64,000 nucleotides of DNA from Vibrio gallicus. GTDB lineage: Bacteria; Pseudomonadota; Gammaproteobacteria; Enterobacterales; Vibrionaceae. A program made the translations under genes and the position numbers. The notes beneath the pieces were generated by a model. It saw only the letters and a program-made list of their open reading frames with translations. It was not told where the DNA came from and did no database searches. Below are positions 38,273 to 45,818 of this stretch, in pieces (the stretch's first letter is position 1; each line of letters starts with the position of its first letter). The DNA lies in assembly GCF_024346875.1 (NCBI RefSeq), contig NZ_AP024871.1:1116001-1180000 (forward strand). The letters are read 5' to 3'.

Positions 38273-38488
38273 ATGAAAGATAGGAAAAATATCGATACGA
38301 AGCGCTGGGAGCCCAGCCGCCGTGAGTTACTTAAAGGCATGACCACCGCAGTAGTCGCTGGAGGAATAGTCGCGGGTACAGCCGGTGCTGCCCATGCATC
38401 ATCGACACAAGCACCTTCTGTAAAGAGTGATGAAAATGAGGGCTATCAAGAAACCCAACATATTCGTGATTACTACGATACGTTATAA
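38273..38488 (+). CDS. Small twin-arginine signal protein of the fdh operon
   Basis: A 71-residue protein with a Tat signal (SRRELLKGMTTAVVAGGIVAGTAGAAHA) followed by a short acidic tail of about 30 residues (QETQHIRDYYDTL). It lies 11 bp before fdhA. Proteins of this kind accompany periplasmic formate dehydrogenases of gammaproteobacteria and are annotated as small accessory subunits. No cofactor motif is visible; export with or binding to FdhA is inferred. Confidence 0.88.
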   Translation: MKDRKNIDTKRWEPSRRELLKGMTTAVVAGGIVAGTAGAAHASSTQAPSVKSDENEGYQETQHIRDYYDTL

Positions 38489-38499
38489 GGAGCTGTGAC

Positions 38500-41355
38500 A
38501 TGAAATTAGTGAAACGTTCCCAGAGCGTAACCAAAAAACAGAATGGATTAGGTATTAGCCGTCGTTCATTTGTAAAAAATACATCTATAGCTGCAGGTAG
38601 TGCTGCGGTAGGCGCGAGCTTATTTGCTCCCGGCATGATGCGTAAAGCCGAGGCTAAGTCTGTTGATCCTGAAGCAAAAACAGAGATTAAGCGCACCATA
38701 TGTTCACACTGTTCAGTCGGTTGTGGGATCTATGCTGAGGTTCAAAACGGTGTGTGGACAGGACAAGAGCCTGCATTTGACCATCCTTTCAATGCTGGTG
38801 GACACTGTGCCAAAGGGGCGGCTTTACGTGAGCACGGTCATGGCGAACGCCGCCTAAAATATCCAATGAAGCTAGAAGGCGGAAAGTGGAAGAAATTGAG
38901 CTGGGAACAAGCTATCGAAGAGATCGGGAATAAAGCCCTTGAGATCCGCGAGCAGTCTGGTCCTGATTCTGTTTATTTCTTGGGTAGTGCTAAGCACAAC
39001 AATGAACAGGCTTATCTATTTAGAAAAATGGCTTCTCTTTGGGGCACTAATAACGTCGACCACCAAGCTCGTATCTGTCACTCAACTACGGTTGCAGGGG
39101 TAGCAAATACGTGGGGCTACGGTGCGATGACTAACTCCTTTAACGACATGCACAACTGTAAATCGATGCTTTTTATTGGCTCAAACCCTGCCGAAGCACA
39201 CCCAGTTGCCATGCAACACATTCTGATCGCCAAAGAGAAAAACAACTGCAAAATTGTCGTTGCTGACCCAAGACGTACTCGTACTGCTGCAAAATCTGAT
39301 CATTATGTGTCATTGCGTCCCGGCACGGATGTCAGTTTTGTATGGGGGGTGTTATGGCATGTGTTTAAGAATAAATGGGAAGATAAAGAGTTTATTCGTC
39401 AACGTGTATTCGGTATGGAAGAGATCCGTGCTGAGGTCGCGAAGTGGAACCCTGAAGAGGTGGAGCGTGTAACAGGAGTCAGTGAGCAAGACGTCTATCA
39501 AACGGCTAAATTACTGTCAGAAAATCGCCCTGGATGCATTGTGTGGTGTATGGGCGGAACGCAACATACTACAGGTAACAACAATACGCGCGCCTACTGT
39601 GTGCTTGAACTTGCCTTGGGTAACATAGGTAAATCAGGTGGCGGCGCAAATATATTCCGTGGCCATGATAACGTGCAAGGTGCTACCGATTTAGGCGTAC
39701 TGTCGCATACCTTACCAGGCTACTACGGATTGGCAGATGGTTCTTGGCAGCATTGGTCTCGTGTTTGGGGACTCGAGTTTGACTGGGTTAAGAACCGTTT
39801 TGACCAAGCAAAATATAACGGTAAAAAACCAATGAACAATATGGGTATTCCCGTATCGCGTTGGATTGATGGCGTTTTAGAAGATAAAGACAAAATTGAG
39901 CAAAACGATAATATCCGCGCCATGTTCTATTGGGGACACGCCGTAAACTCTCAGACTCGTGGTCCTGAGATGAAAAAGGCGATGGCAAAATTGGACATGA
40001 TGGTCATTGTTGATCCATATCCAACCCATGCGGCAGTAATGAATGATCGCAGCGACGGCATCTATTTGTTGCCAGCAACGACCCAATTTGAAACCACGGG
40101 GAGTGTCACCGCGTCCAACCGTTCTATTCAGTGGCGTGATCAGGTCATTGAACCGCTATTTGAGTCCAAGCCCGATCATGAAATTATGTATTTGCTAACT
40201 AAGAAGCTCGGCTTTTCAGATCAATTGTTCAAGAATATCGAGGTTAAAGGTAATCAACCTGTAATTGAAGATATTACGCGTGAATTTAACCAAGGTATGT
40301 GGACGATTGGCTATACAGGTCAAAGCCCAGAGCGCCTTAAACAGCATCAGAAGAACTGGCATACCTTCCACAAAACGACACTAGAAGGTGAGGGCGGCCC
40401 TGCTAGCGGTGAGACCTATGGCCTGCCTTGGCCTTGTTGGGGAACCGCGGAGATGAAACACCCAGGTACGCATATTCTTTATGATGTATCTAAGCCTGTT
40501 GCTCAGGGCGGCGGCAACTTCCGAGCACGCTTTGGTGTGGAATTTGAAGGAAATAATATCCTTGCTGAGGACAGTTTTTCGAAGGGCTCGGAGATTGAAG
40601 ATGGGTATCCTGAGTTCACTGATAAGATGCTAAAAGCGCTTGGCTGGTGGGATGACCTTACCGCTGAAGAGAAACAAGCGGCAGAGGGAAAAAACTGGAA
40701 GACCGACCTTTCCGGTGGTATCCAGCGTGTTGCTATTGCTCACGGCTGTATTCCATTTGGTAATGCAAAAGCGCGTGCTGTGGTATGGACCTTCCCTGAC
40801 CGAGTTCCTTTACACAGAGAGCCTCTTTATACACCGCGACGTGATTTAGTTGCCGATTATCCAACCTGGGATGATTCCACGGCTATCTATCGTCTACCAA
40901 CCCTGTATAAGTCGATACAAGACCAAGATAAATCAGCTGAATACCCAATTGTATTAACCTCTGGGCGTTTGGTTGAGTATGAAGGCGGTGGTGAAGAAAC
41001 CCGCTCAAACCCTTGGTTGGCTGAGCTTCAACAAGAAATGTTTGTTGAAGTAAACCCAGCTGATGCTAACGACCTTGGCTTTAGAGATGGTGAAGATGTG
41101 TGGGTAGAAGGGGCTGAAAAAGGACGTATCAAGGTTAAGGCTTTGGTGACGCGCCGCGTTAAACCGGGCATGGCATTTTTACCTTTCCACTTTGGTGGCA
41201 AGTTTGAAGGGGAAGACCTTCGTCATAAATACCCAGAAGGTTGCGACCCATATGTGGTAGGTGAAGCTGCGAACACCGCAACCACCTACGGTTATGATCC
41301 TGTAACTCAGATGCAGGAAACAAAAGTCACACTGTGTAATATTCGAAAGGCGTAA
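38500..41355 (+). CDS. fdhA: Formate dehydrogenase catalytic subunit (Cys type)
   Basis: A 951-residue molybdopterin oxidoreductase that oxidises formate to CO2 in the periplasm. A Tat signal (SRRSFVKNTSIAAGSAAVGASLF) is at about 23-45. A 4Fe-4S site is formed by Cys68, Cys71, Cys75 and Cys103. The metal ligand lies in ARICHS: Cys193, codon TGT, where E. coli FdnG has selenocysteine. MGD-binding stretches follow (LFIGSNPAEAHP, DPRRTRTAAKSDHYVSLRPGTD, FRGHDNVQGATDLG) and the C-terminal domain IVLTSGRLVEY...GMAFLPFHFG. Tungsten or molybdenum may be used; the nearby TupABC favours tungsten. fdhB follows after 12 bp. Confidence 0.96.
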   Translation: MKLVKRSQSVTKKQNGLGISRRSFVKNTSIAAGSAAVGASLFAPGMMRKAEAKSVDPEAKTEIKRTICSHCSVGCGIYAEVQNGVWTGQEPAFDHPFNAGGHCAKGAALREHGHGERRLKYPMKLEGGKWKKLSWEQAIEEIGNKALEIREQSGPDSVYFLGSAKHNNEQAYLFRKMASLWGTNNVDHQARICHSTTVAGVANTWGYGAMTNSFNDMHNCKSMLFIGSNPAEAHPVAMQHILIAKEKNNCKIVVADPRRTRTAAKSDHYVSLRPGTDVSFVWGVLWHVFKNKWEDKEFIRQRVFGMEEIRAEVAKWNPEEVERVTGVSEQDVYQTAKLLSENRPGCIVWCMGGTQHTTGNNNTRAYCVLELALGNIGKSGGGANIFRGHDNVQGATDLGVLSHTLPGYYGLADGSWQHWSRVWGLEFDWVKNRFDQAKYNGKKPMNNMGIPVSRWIDGVLEDKDKIEQNDNIRAMFYWGHAVNSQTRGPEMKKAMAKLDMMVIVDPYPTHAAVMNDRSDGIYLLPATTQFETTGSVTASNRSIQWRDQVIEPLFESKPDHEIMYLLTKKLGFSDQLFKNIEVKGNQPVIEDITREFNQGMWTIGYTGQSPERLKQHQKNWHTFHKTTLEGEGGPASGETYGLPWPCWGTAEMKHPGTHILYDVSKPVAQGGGNFRARFGVEFEGNNILAEDSFSKGSEIEDGYPEFTDKMLKALGWWDDLTAEEKQAAEGKNWKTDLSGGIQRVAIAHGCIPFGNAKARAVVWTFPDRVPLHREPLYTPRRDLVADYPTWDDSTAIYRLPTLYKSIQDQDKSAEYPIVLTSGRLVEYEGGGEETRSNPWLAELQQEMFVEVNPADANDLGFRDGEDVWVEGAEKGRIKVKALVTRRVKPGMAFLPFHFGGKFEGEDLRHKYPEGCDPYVVGEAANTATTYGYDPVTQMQETKVTLCNIRKA

Positions 41356-41367
41356 GGAACTATCACT

Positions 41368-41976
41368 ATGGCAAGAATGAAATTTCTATGTGACACCAAG
41401 CGCTGCATTGAATGTAACGGCTGTGTCACTGCATGTAAAAATGAAAATGACGATGCTCTTGAATGGGGAATGCAACGTCGTCGCGTGGTTACCCTAAATG
41501 ATGGCGAACCCGGAGAAAACTCGATATCTGTTGCATGTATGCACTGCTCTGACGCTCCGTGTCAGGCGGTGTGTCCTACAGATTGCTTTGAGCAGACAGA
41601 AGATGGAATTGTAAGGCACAACAAAGACCTTTGTATTGGTTGTGGTTACTGTTTATTTGCGTGCCCGTTTGGCGCTCCGCAATTTCCTAAGCAGTCTGCA
41701 TTTGCTGAGCGTGGCAAAATGGATAAATGTACCTTCTGTGCCGGTGGCCCTGAAACAGAACCAGGTTCTGCTGAAGAGCGTGCTAAATATGGTGCAAACC
41801 GTATTGCTGAAGGTAAGTTACCTATGTGTGCCGAGCTCTGCTCCACCAAAGCTCTTTTAGCCGGAGATGCGGCTAAGATTTCGGACATATTCCGTAATCG
41901 CGTAGTGCATCGCGGTGCGAAAGAAGCCGGTTGGAGTAATGGTGAAGACTTATCTTATGATGCGACCAAGAGCTAG
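41368..41976 (+). CDS. fdhB: Formate dehydrogenase iron-sulfur subunit
   Basis: A 202-residue electron-transfer subunit with four 4Fe-4S clusters: CDTKRCIECNGCVTACKNE, CMHCSDAPCQAVCPTDCF, CIGCGYCLFACPFGAPQFP and KCTFC...PMCAELCSTKAL. It passes electrons from FdhA to the cytochrome b subunit. It lacks its own signal peptide, so it is probably exported by hitch-hiking on the FdhA Tat signal. The fdhC start lies 14 bp after the stop. Confidence 0.95.
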   Translation: MARMKFLCDTKRCIECNGCVTACKNENDDALEWGMQRRRVVTLNDGEPGENSISVACMHCSDAPCQAVCPTDCFEQTEDGIVRHNKDLCIGCGYCLFACPFGAPQFPKQSAFAERGKMDKCTFCAGGPETEPGSAEERAKYGANRIAEGKLPMCAELCSTKALLAGDAAKISDIFRNRVVHRGAKEAGWSNGEDLSYDATKS

Positions 41977-41990
41977 TGCTGGAGAGAGAT

Positions 41991-43058
41991 ATGGCTAAGG
42001 GTATAAAACGCATGTCTCTAGGGGTACTGTCAGTATTAATACTGGGTGCCCTGATCATGTTTTTGATGCCGGCATCGGCAGATAAATCAGGGCCGGAGAC
42101 CACAAGCGTCGCGAAGAGTGAGATGGTGCAACTGGCCGGGGCTGACTATTGGCGAGATGTGAAAGGGGGCGTGTCAGGAACTACCACCTCTAAGTTCCCT
42201 GAACATAATGTATTGATAAGTGTACCAGGGGAAACCTGGCGCGAACTAAAAGAGAAGTGGATGTCTCCTGCGGGTGCAGTGGCTATCTTCGGTAGTATCT
42301 CTTTAGTAGTGCTGGCTTATTTGACCGTTGGGCCGCTTATGCTCAGCAAGCCTCGAACAGGCAGAACCATGAAGCGTTGGTCTCGTTGGGACCGTGCTTT
42401 GCACTGGAGTATGGCATTTACTTTCTTAACTCTGGCATTTAGTGGATTAATGCTGGTTTATGGAAAGCACTTTCTAAAGCCCTATGTGCCAAGCGAGCTA
42501 TGGGGTTTTGTGATGATGTTAGCTAAGCAATACCATAACTATGTTGGACCGCTGTTTTTCATTTTGTTGATCTTGGTATTACTGAAATGGTGGAGAAAAT
42601 CGATCATTAATAAGGTTGATATTCAATGGTTTATGAAACTTGGTGGCATGGTTGGCAAGCATAAAGGCAGTCACCCTTCAGCAGGCTTCTCTAATGGTGG
42701 TGAGAAGGCGATATACTGGCTACTTATTATATGCGGCGCTATTGCAGCATTAAGTGGTTTAGTCCTTGATTTTCCGATGTTTGATCAAACGCGACGTGAT
42801 ATGGAGTTGGCAAACCTAGTACACAGTGTTGCCGCGCTTATTCTTATCTGTGGCTTTGTATTCCATATCTATATTGGTCTATTTGGTATGGAAGGGGCAT
42901 TGGAAGGAATGGTCACCGGAGAGGTTGATGAAACCTGGGCGAAAGAACACCATGACCTGTGGTATGAAGAAATGAAACAAAAACAAGCCTCCGCCGATGT
43001 TGTTGAACCCGTCTCGGATAACCCCAACAAGGTGAATGGAGGTGCAGCTAATGAGTAA
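41991..43058 (+). CDS. fdhC: Formate dehydrogenase cytochrome b subunit
   Basis: A 355-residue membrane subunit. An N-terminal hydrophobic segment (about 10-30, signal-like) leads into a periplasmic part, a TM segment at about 95-118, and the FdnI/FdhC-type four-helix heme b core (RWSRWDRALHWSMAFTFLTLAFSGL ... YHNYVGPLFFILLILVLLKWW ... GGEKAIYWLLIICGAIAALSGLVLDF ... LVHSVAALILICGFVFHIYIG). Histidines in these helices would bind two b hemes and pass electrons to quinone. The ATG at 41991 has GGAGAGAG upstream. It overlaps the next gene by 8 bp. Confidence 0.94.
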   Translation: MAKGIKRMSLGVLSVLILGALIMFLMPASADKSGPETTSVAKSEMVQLAGADYWRDVKGGVSGTTTSKFPEHNVLISVPGETWRELKEKWMSPAGAVAIFGSISLVVLAYLTVGPLMLSKPRTGRTMKRWSRWDRALHWSMAFTFLTLAFSGLMLVYGKHFLKPYVPSELWGFVMMLAKQYHNYVGPLFFILLILVLLKWWRKSIINKVDIQWFMKLGGMVGKHKGSHPSAGFSNGGEKAIYWLLIICGAIAALSGLVLDFPMFDQTRRDMELANLVHSVAALILICGFVFHIYIGLFGMEGALEGMVTGEVDETWAKEHHDLWYEEMKQKQASADVVEPVSDNPNKVNGGAANE

Positions 43059-43482
43059 ACCTCATAATGGGATTTGGGTCGCTTATATCTTGAGTATCTT
43101 TACTCCCTTCACATGCTTACTATCGGGTGTTGTTGCCATAGTTTATGCAGGCTATCGGCTAGATAAAGGGGACGATTCGGAGATTGTTGCATCACATTAC
43201 TACGGCTTAATTCGGACTTTTTTCTTGAATTTGACCTTCTTTGTGGTGTTGATAATGACGGTTGCTACCTCGAATGGGGTGCTGATAGGAGTAAACAATT
43301 ATTGGTACCAAAGTTCAATCTTGCAAAGTATCGCGTATGTGATCCCATTTATCGGTGGGTTCATTGCTCTAGTCGCGATTATAATTTGGATTGTTCGAAT
43401 GGTGAAAGGAATGCAAGACCTCAAGAATAACGTTCCGCATACACCAACAATTGGCCCTGTACTTTACGCTAGGCGCCGATAA
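43051..43482 (+). CDS. DUF4870-like membrane protein ending the fdh operon
   Basis: A 143-residue protein with about four membrane segments (residues about 8-30, 48-72, 82-100 and 105-125). The pattern GIWVAYILSIFTPFTCLLSGVVAIVYAGYR ... IVASHYYGLIRTFF resembles DUF4870/Tic20-like proteins. The ATG at 43051 has GGAGGT upstream and overlaps the fdhC stop, so it is translationally coupled. Its role is unknown; position suggests a link to the membrane part of formate dehydrogenase. Confidence 0.75.
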   Translation: MSKPHNGIWVAYILSIFTPFTCLLSGVVAIVYAGYRLDKGDDSEIVASHYYGLIRTFFLNLTFFVVLIMTVATSNGVLIGVNNYWYQSSILQSIAYVIPFIGGFIALVAIIIWIVRMVKGMQDLKNNVPHTPTIGPVLYARRR

Positions 43483-43499
43483 TATTAGCTATGGCTAAC

Positions 43500-43772
43500 T
43501 TATGGAAAGCTCCCAAATTTGGGGGCTTTTTTTATTCTTCTAACGTGCTGACTTATGGAGTATCGTGGAGAGATAGTCATTAAGATATGTAAATGATCTT
43601 GATCTACTTCCATTTGCTCAATTTCGAACTCAGAATTTTGAGAGAGTGACATTAGAGAGTTCTTCATCACCAAGCCTAACCCTCCTTTGAGTAGTTTCTT
43701 CCTATATTTAACCACCAAAATGAGATGAATAGCTATTAGAAACTTACAGTGCGAATTTCGTTGATACTCCAT
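43500..43772 (-). pseudogene. tnpA: Truncated IS200/IS605 transposase TnpA
   Basis: It starts normally (GGAGGTG ribosome site, MEYQRNSHCKFLIAIHLILVVKYRKKLL) and keeps the HUH metal motif (DQDHLHIL). After SISQHVRRIK (about residue 80) the family sequence ends and the frame runs through the fdh terminator to a chance stop (KAPKFGSFP). Full TnpA has about 130-150 residues with the catalytic Tyr in the lost C-terminal part, so this one should be inactive. Confidence 0.88.
43507..43535 (+). terminator. Rho-independent terminator of the fdh operon
   Basis: AAGCTCCCAAA (43507-43517) pairs with TTTGGGGGCTT (43518-43528) with one G-U pair, followed by TTTTTATT. The truncated tnpA reads through this hairpin on the other strand. 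Confidence 0.88.
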
Positions 43773-43790
43773 ACTTGACACCTCCATATG

Positions 43791-43806
43791 CTGTATTAAT
43801 ATACAG
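43791..43806. promoter_or_regulatory. LexA (SOS) box between tnpA and tnpB
   Basis: CTGTATTAATATACAG is a perfect palindrome that fits the LexA box CTGT-N8-ACAG, with flanks (GCTG..., ...CAGTAT) also near the TACTG...CAGTA consensus. It lies 18 bp upstream of the tnpA ATG and 3 bp before the tnpB ATG, filling the 37-bp gap between the two divergent genes, so LexA bound here would cover both promoters. Confidence 0.75.
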
Positions 43807-43809
43807 TAT

Positions 43810-45069
43810 ATGAAAAAGACGCTTAGATACAATTTCAGGTTAAAACCTAGCCCACAGCAAGAGTTAAAACTCGTCGAGTTTGGCTCATATGCCCGTGGTT
43901 TATGGAACTTCCTGTTGTCTGAGAATCAGCGTCAATACGAAGTCGATAAGACATTTTCTTTCTACAATGAAATGGCTTCGAAGATTAAGGAAATTAAGAA
44001 GTTGCCTGAGTTTTCATGGGTTAAAGCACTTGACTCAGGGGCGGCACAGCAAGTCGCCAGAGACCTAGACGCAGCGTTAAAAAATGGAACATCAAAGAAG
44101 TCCCACCAACACTTCCCAAAGTTTAAGGTTAGCTATCGAGTTAAGAAGCAACACAATGACAGCTACCGCTCAGTAAATAATAACAACTGCATTAGAGTTG
44201 AGAACGGCACTATTACTTTGCCAAAAGTTGGGGCTGTTCCTATTGTCTTGCACCGTAAGTTAGTTAGCTCAATTAAAACAGCGACAGTCCAATACCGACA
44301 CGGGAAGTGGGAGGTTAGCCTCACACAAGAAGTGGTGTGTGACGAAGCGAAGAAGGTACTAAAAAGCATTGCGGGATACGACATCAACTCAAAGCAAACC
44401 GTTGTCGGATCTAATGGTTTAACGGTTGATAACCCGAAATACTTAAAACAAGCAAAGCAGAAACTAACTAGATTACAGCGACAGCTTTCTAGAAAAAAGA
44501 AAGGTTCTGCTCGCTGGAAGAAAACAAAATCCCGTCTAAATAATCTTCACGGTTCAATCGCTAGAAAACGAATGGACTTCGCACATAAAACCGCTCATCG
44601 GATAGCCAACGAAAGCGATATTGTAGTGTTTGAAGACCTAAATGTGGCGGGTATGCAAAAATTCAACGGCAGGATGATTGCTGACAACATCATGGGGCTT
44701 ATATCTGACTTAGCGAAATACAAAATTGAGCTGAGAGGTGGTATACATCATGAGATTGGTCGGTTTGAACGCACAACGGGTGTGTGCTCACACTGCGGTC
44801 AACATCATAGATTGACGTTGAAAGACAGACATTTCACCTGCATTAGTTGCGGCACCTTTAGTGATCGAGACTATTCCTCTGCAATAGCAGTACAACGGAT
44901 AGGTGAATCTGATTTAATGGCGAATGGAACTGTCGTCAGGTTGACTAGATCAACCAGCACTCAGCAGAAATCAGGCGTTAAAACGAAAGTCTTTGCATTG
45001 GCAAAGTTGTCTTTGGGAGCTGAGGAAACAGAAAAGGCAGTTTGCTTAACTGCCTTAGAAGCTCAGTGA
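43810..45069 (+). CDS. tnpB: TnpB RNA-guided nuclease of IS605 family
   Basis: A 419-residue TnpB. An N-terminal OrfB domain (about 1-50) precedes the RuvC-like domain, whose three acidic residues are present: Asp191 (AGYDINS), Glu275 (VVFEDLNVAGM) and Asp354 (SDRDYSSA). The zinc ribbon has Cys326, Cys329, Cys344 and Cys347. It therefore looks catalytically intact. TnpB proteins are cut-guided by an RNA made from the 3' end of their own gene and the adjacent flank. No ribosome site precedes the ATG because the LexA box ends 3 bp before it; translation may be leaderless or weak. Confidence 0.93.
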   Translation: MKKTLRYNFRLKPSPQQELKLVEFGSYARGLWNFLLSENQRQYEVDKTFSFYNEMASKIKEIKKLPEFSWVKALDSGAAQQVARDLDAALKNGTSKKSHQHFPKFKVSYRVKKQHNDSYRSVNNNNCIRVENGTITLPKVGAVPIVLHRKLVSSIKTATVQYRHGKWEVSLTQEVVCDEAKKVLKSIAGYDINSKQTVVGSNGLTVDNPKYLKQAKQKLTRLQRQLSRKKKGSARWKKTKSRLNNLHGSIARKRMDFAHKTAHRIANESDIVVFEDLNVAGMQKFNGRMIADNIMGLISDLAKYKIELRGGIHHEIGRFERTTGVCSHCGQHHRLTLKDRHFTCISCGTFSDRDYSSAIAVQRIGESDLMANGTVVRLTRSTSTQQKSGVKTKVFALAKLSLGAEETEKAVCLTALEAQ

Positions 45070-45089
45070 TCAGCTATGCTGTCGCTGAG
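45062..45089 (+). ncRNA. Right-end hairpin, likely part of the TnpB guide (omega) RNA
   Basis: CTCAGTGATCAGC (45062-45074) pairs with GCTGTCGCTGAG (45078-45089) over 12 bp with one bulged C and the loop TAT. It overlaps the tnpB stop codon. In IS605 elements such a subterminal hairpin is recognised by TnpA and forms the scaffold of the omega RNA, whose guide is the flank just beyond the element end (here about 45098 onward). RNA expression is inferred. Confidence 0.6.
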
Positions 45090-45093
45090 TAGT

Positions 45094-45753
45094 TCACGGG
45101 TTTTGTACCATATTGTGTCGGTAGTAATGGATTGTGCCCAAGGTGTCCTGTTTACCTAAATAGTCAATCATTGCACAGGCAACGTCACTGGCAAGGATTG
45201 GTTTTATGTTACGTAAAGGACCTATGAGCAACGGACTTAAAGGCGATAGCATGCGCTGAACCCAGATCTCATCGGCGCGCTGATTGGTTTTTCGTCCAAC
45301 TAATGGGCCTGGGCGAACAAATAGCAAAGCTGTAAACCCCAAAGCTTGTATGTGTTGCTCCATCTCGCCCTTGCATCTGAGATAGTGTGAGGCAGAAGTG
45401 GGACTGGCACCTAAGCTTGAAACCACGGCCAATCGTTTAACACCACGGGCTTTCATCTGTTTGGCAACATGAACGACCAGGTCGTGATCGATCTTATATA
45501 GGGCTTGGTTTCCACCAGCTTGTTTTTTGGTCGTGCCTAAGGCGATAAGCCCGCAGTCGAACGATGTATCAAGCTCTTCGATGTCGAGCGTTGGTGAAAT
45601 GATATGCTTGATATTTTGTATTTGATGCGTGGTTTTGCGTGCAAGGCTTGTGATAACAGCAAATTGATTGCTGTCTATGGCAGATTGCAGGGCGTGGCCT
45701 CCAATAAGCCCACTACTGCCGGCGATAATCAGGTTATGTTTTTTGTGCTTCAT
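45094..45753 (-). CDS. NAD(P)-binding atypical SDR-family oxidoreductase
   Basis: A 219-residue Rossmann protein. The nucleotide loop is LIIAGSSGLIGGHAL; further motifs are LGTTKKQAGG, RLAVVSSLGASPTSASHYLRCKGEME (with the Tyr-x-x-x-Lys-like YLRCK) and LFVRPGPLVG. It resembles the YbjT/YwnB-type NAD-dependent epimerase-like proteins; the substrate is unknown. I prefer the ATG at 45753 (GGAAAA upstream) to one five codons earlier. The stop codon TGA (45094-45096) lies in the right end of the IS605 element, so the original last residues may have been changed by the insertion. Confidence 0.85.
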   Translation of the reverse strand: MKHKKHNLIIAGSSGLIGGHALQSAIDSNQFAVITSLARKTTHQIQNIKHIISPTLDIEELDTSFDCGLIALGTTKKQAGGNQALYKIDHDLVVHVAKQMKARGVKRLAVVSSLGASPTSASHYLRCKGEMEQHIQALGFTALLFVRPGPLVGRKTNQRADEIWVQRMLSPLSPLLIGPLRNIKPILASDVACAMIDYLGKQDTLGTIHYYRHNMVQNP

Positions 45754-45818
45754 CGCAATATTTTCCATGTTATCAATGTACTATGGCTACATCCTAGCTA
45801 TAACCAAGGGAGTGTTCC

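Larger units (their letters stand above)
43529..45097. mobile_element. IS200/IS605-family remnant with intact tnpB
   Basis: Divergent tnpA (minus) and tnpB (plus), as in IS605-type elements. The left side is lost: tnpA stops being tnpA-like at about 43530, next to the fdh terminator, so the left end and the tnpA 3' half are missing. The right side keeps a subterminal hairpin (45062-45089); the end is probably within the next ten bases (about 45097). With tnpA broken the copy cannot move by itself. Confidence 0.82.

Noticed and set aside
39076..39078. Selenocysteine codon in the formate dehydrogenase
   Set aside because: The codon at the metal-ligand place is TGT (Cys), and the frame has no internal TGA.
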